NCBI GenBank assembly: GCA_965249735.1
Contig: CBDFMS010000026.1
Coordinates: 682,001 to 746,000, forward strand
Direction: 5' to 3'
DNA from: JANQSS01 sp965249735
GTDB taxonomy: Bacteria; Bacteroidota; Bacteroidia; Chitinophagales; Saprospiraceae
DNA: 64,000 nucleotides
Part shown: piece by piece, positions 61,871-64,000 of the stretch
How the letters are laid out: each line of letters opens with the position of its first letter
Numbering within the stretch: position 1 is the stretch's first letter
Position numbers and translations under genes: made by a program
The notes under the pieces: model-generated
The model's database searches: none
The model's input: the letters and a program-made list of their open reading frames with translations, nothing else
What the model was told of the DNA's origin: nothing

Positions 61871-64000
61871 TCAAAATTCGATTTTTTTAAAAAATCCACT
61901 TGCCCAGTTCGAATAATCATTGTGGTACAGACTTGAAAATCTGCGATCCGAAACCCCTCCTGCTAAATTTGTATAAACCGCGCTTTTCGCCATATCAGTA
62001 ACCAATCGAAAAGAAGGAGCAAAACTTGTCACCCTTCCAGCACTTTTATAGATCTGGCCTTGATGAATTGTGGCTCTACCTCCCGGCAAGGGAAACGGGC
62101 CTTTATCAAAACCGAAAATCTTTGGAAGTTTACCACCTAAAATGACATGGGTCATCTCAAAGCGATTTACATCTCCCCATTTTCTTGGTGTGATTTGTAA
62201 GGCTGAGTCAATGGCTTTTCTGTAAATTTCGTCTCTTTTTCTATCGCCGAACCAGGTGGCTTTTTCAGCTAATAATATGGCATCAAAATTCTGATATAAA
62301 TCTATTATTATTCCTGTTTCATTCTGTAGGAAATCAATAACCTCATCGCCCAATACGTTGCCGAATACCTCCGTAAATAAACCTCGATAAATCATTTCGA
62401 ACAAAAATGCTCCTCGTGAATCAATGTCGTAACACATGTCCCATTCTTTAAGTATAGTTCCCGATTCTGATTCAGGCAATAACGGCACAATGATTTTCAT
62501 GAATTGCTTTGCTTGCAACGAGTACGTGTCGTACTGCATTTTTTGAAAATCCTCTACACTAAATTTATGGTCAGTTTGTATGATTTGTTTTATCCGGTTT
62601 GCTCTATAGTCACCCATGCAGCAATTAATCGGATTTACATTTCCCAGATGATTCAGATCATTATTCGCAGTGATGATAAATCTGTCAGTTGGATTGTAAT
62701 CTCGCGGTAGATCCCCCGGAACATGATATCCTTGCCAATTGTTCTCCTCAAGCCAACCGGGTACAGGGAGGAAGCTATTTACCCCCTCTCGTCTTTTAGG
62801 CATCAATCCTGACATCTGATAACCGATATTTCCATCGATATCGGCAAAAACCCAGGAAAAAGCACTTTCCACCCTGGCAGCTATTGCCATACCTTCTTTG
62901 ACCGATTGTGCACTTCCTAAATCAAAACCCGACTTCATCGAACGAGACCCTGATCTATCACCACTCCATTTTGTACATAAATAATAACCTTCGGTATATG
63001 GATCACCATCCAAAACACCATGTTGATTTTCAAAAAATGTAATTGCAACGGGTTTTGCTTTTTTCCTTTTTATGATCTCTTCTCTTTTAGTAAAATCATG
63101 CCACTCACCGCCTTTTAAATACTTGCCATTTTTGCATTTTTCAATCCATGAATCTGTTGCATCCATAAAGGCATAAGTCACACCCCAGGCCAAATCATTG
63201 TTTCTTCCTATAATAATCGATGGCATGCCGGGCATGGTGGCTCCATGCACATAGGTGTCATCCAATTGAATTGCGACTTCATACCATACTGCCGGCAATC
63301 GATTTATCTCCAAATGCGGATCGTTGGCTAACATCGGACTGCCTGACTGTGATTTATCACCTGAAACAAACCAATTATTCGAAGCCATGAAACTTATATT
63401 ACCCAAATTCCATTTGACAGCATCCGGCACAATCTTCTCTCCCAGCTTTATTTGTTTTAAAAGTGCTTCATCATATTGGTCTATGGCATTTGGAAATAAT
63501 TCTAAAAGCATTTCTCTATTAATGCCTCGCTGAACCATTTGAATAAACAGTCGTTCAAATTCACCCTGAGACTGTGCTAGCGTGAGATATCCGCTCATCC
63601 GAGCAATCAAAATACAATCTTGTTTGGTCCAATGAAAATCCTTATAACCCATTAGTATTTTGAACTCCCAGGGTTTAATTTTGTTAAATCCAAGGTTAAT
63701 CCCATCACAATAAGCCTGCAATAGCATGTTCTCACTTTCCCCCAATTTATCCAACTCATCAAGAATATTATTATTCCAATTCATCCGTCTGAAAAACTTA
63801 TCTATTTCAAACATTTCCTCACTTTCGGCTAAATGCTCTGAAGCAGTTCCAGTTCCTAATATCTTCATTAATATTAATTGCATGCCGCGATCAACTGCAT
63901 GACAATAGCCAAGGCCGTAGTTTGAATCCAACTTATTATTTGTTTGAATCAGTGGTATACCACCATGACATCGATCGATGTGGACATTGCTTTTATAGTG
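61871..64000 (-). CDS. Penicillin-acylase-family (Ntn) hydrolase, 5' end outside the window
   Basis: The frame runs to the right edge and is incomplete at its N-terminus: in-frame codons upstream of a TTG at 63931 read VHIDRCHGGIPLIQTNN then GLGYCHAVDRG, the familiar start of penicillin acylases. The autocatalytic nucleophile Ser is in FMASNNWFVSGDKSQSG. Further landmarks are ANDPHLEINRLPAVWYEV, IIGRNNDLAWGVTYAFMDAT and YPHL-like positions near the end. These enzymes cut amide bonds (penicillins, acyl-homoserine lactones, N-acyl amino acids); the substrate is unknown. It is convergent with moaA. Confidence 0.9.
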   Translation of the reverse strand, partial: HYKSNVHIDRCHGGIPLIQTNNKLDSNYGLGYCHAVDRGMQLILMKILGTGTASEHLAESEEMFEIDKFFRRMNWNNNILDELDKLGESENMLLQAYCDGINLGFNKIKPWEFKILMGYKDFHWTKQDCILIARMSGYLTLAQSQGEFERLFIQMVQRGINREMLLELFPNAIDQYDEALLKQIKLGEKIVPDAVKWNLGNISFMASNNWFVSGDKSQSGSPMLANDPHLEINRLPAVWYEVAIQLDDTYVHGATMPGMPSIIIGRNNDLAWGVTYAFMDATDSWIEKCKNGKYLKGGEWHDFTKREEIIKRKKAKPVAITFFENQHGVLDGDPYTEGYYLCTKWSGDRSGSRSMKSGFDLGSAQSVKEGMAIAARVESAFSWVFADIDGNIGYQMSGLMPKRREGVNSFLPVPGWLEENNWQGYHVPGDLPRDYNPTDRFIITANNDLNHLGNVNPINCCMGDYRANRIKQIIQTDHKFSVEDFQKMQYDTYSLQAKQFMKIIVPLLPESESGTILKEWDMCYDIDSRGAFLFEMIYRGLFTEVFGNVLGDEVIDFLQNETGIIIDLYQNFDAILLAEKATWFGDRKRDEIYRKAIDSALQITPRKWGDVNRFEMTHVILGGKLPKIFGFDKGPFPLPGGRATIHQGQIYKSAGRVTSFAPSFRLVTDMAKSAVYTNLAGGVSDRRFSSLYHNDYSNWASGFFKKIEF

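Noticed and set aside
1..64000. CRISPR array, tRNA, rRNA, insertion sequences and prophage
   Set aside because: No regularly spaced identical direct repeats, no cloverleaf or conserved rRNA segments, and no transposase or integrase motifs were recognised on either strand. A computed search (tRNAscan, CRISPR finder) would be more reliable than reading by eye.

Overview
The window looks like a piece of a Bacteroidota chromosome, probably from the Saprospiria/Chitinophagia side; the order is inference. Direct indications are a C-terminal sorting domain of the type IX secretion system (T9SS) on two surface proteins, a gliding-motility-type (CHU_C) C-terminal domain on a third, promoter-like TAnnTTTG elements, very few Shine-Dalgarno sequences, moderately AT-rich DNA and many secreted lipoproteins. 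I see no rRNA, tRNA, CRISPR array, prophage or insertion sequence.

Layout. 1-3226: the tail of an unknown gene, then a leftward three-gene cassette (ATP-grasp ligase, class I glutamine amidotransferase, glutathionylspermidine-synthase-like ATP-grasp) that looks like an uncharacterised ligase pathway. 3797-14107: a large beta-propeller/PKD adhesin-like protein, a leftward set of M23 peptidase, EEP-family phosphohydrolase and BNR-repeat lipoprotein genes, and a TPR plus class III adenylate cyclase. 14108-24244: a CBM48 mini-protein, a giant T9SS multidomain surface protein with a clear terminator, and a T9SS gene pair whose second member carries four clustered single-base frameshifts. 24884-38792: metabolic and housekeeping genes (DUF2911/TPR protein, B12-dependent ribonucleotide reductase, serine beta-lactamase-like hydrolase, malic enzyme, alpha/beta hydrolase, GNAT acetyltransferase, TPR lipoprotein, six-hairpin glycosidase-like protein) and a decayed cyclase fragment. 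38943-45227: a glycine-zipper microprotein and a lamin-tail/RHS gene pair; the RHS tail carries an HExxH motif.

45770-61836 is the main functional block: a dissimilatory nitrate respiration locus. A leftward Rrf2-family Fe-S regulator faces a long rightward gene run: dihaem cytochrome c, narG, a DUF542/hemerythrin Fe-S repair protein, narH, narJ, narI, a small membrane protein, two NarK-type transporters, a cysteine-less carboxymuconolactone-decarboxylase-like protein, an alginate-export-type outer-membrane porin, a second hemerythrin protein and moaA. A perfect 14-bp inverted repeat lies in the divergent promoter region. The logic is coherent: porin and NarKs move nitrate and nitrite, NarGHI reduces nitrate at the inner membrane, NarJ and MoaA support cofactor assembly, the cytochrome may feed or drain electrons, and the two di-iron proteins probably deal with nitric oxide or damaged Fe-S clusters. 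The cytochrome-GHJI-K-K order resembles the Thermus nar operon as I recall it.

61871-64000 is a penicillin-acylase-family gene whose 5' end runs off the window.

All functional calls are from reading motifs by eye; no database search was run.
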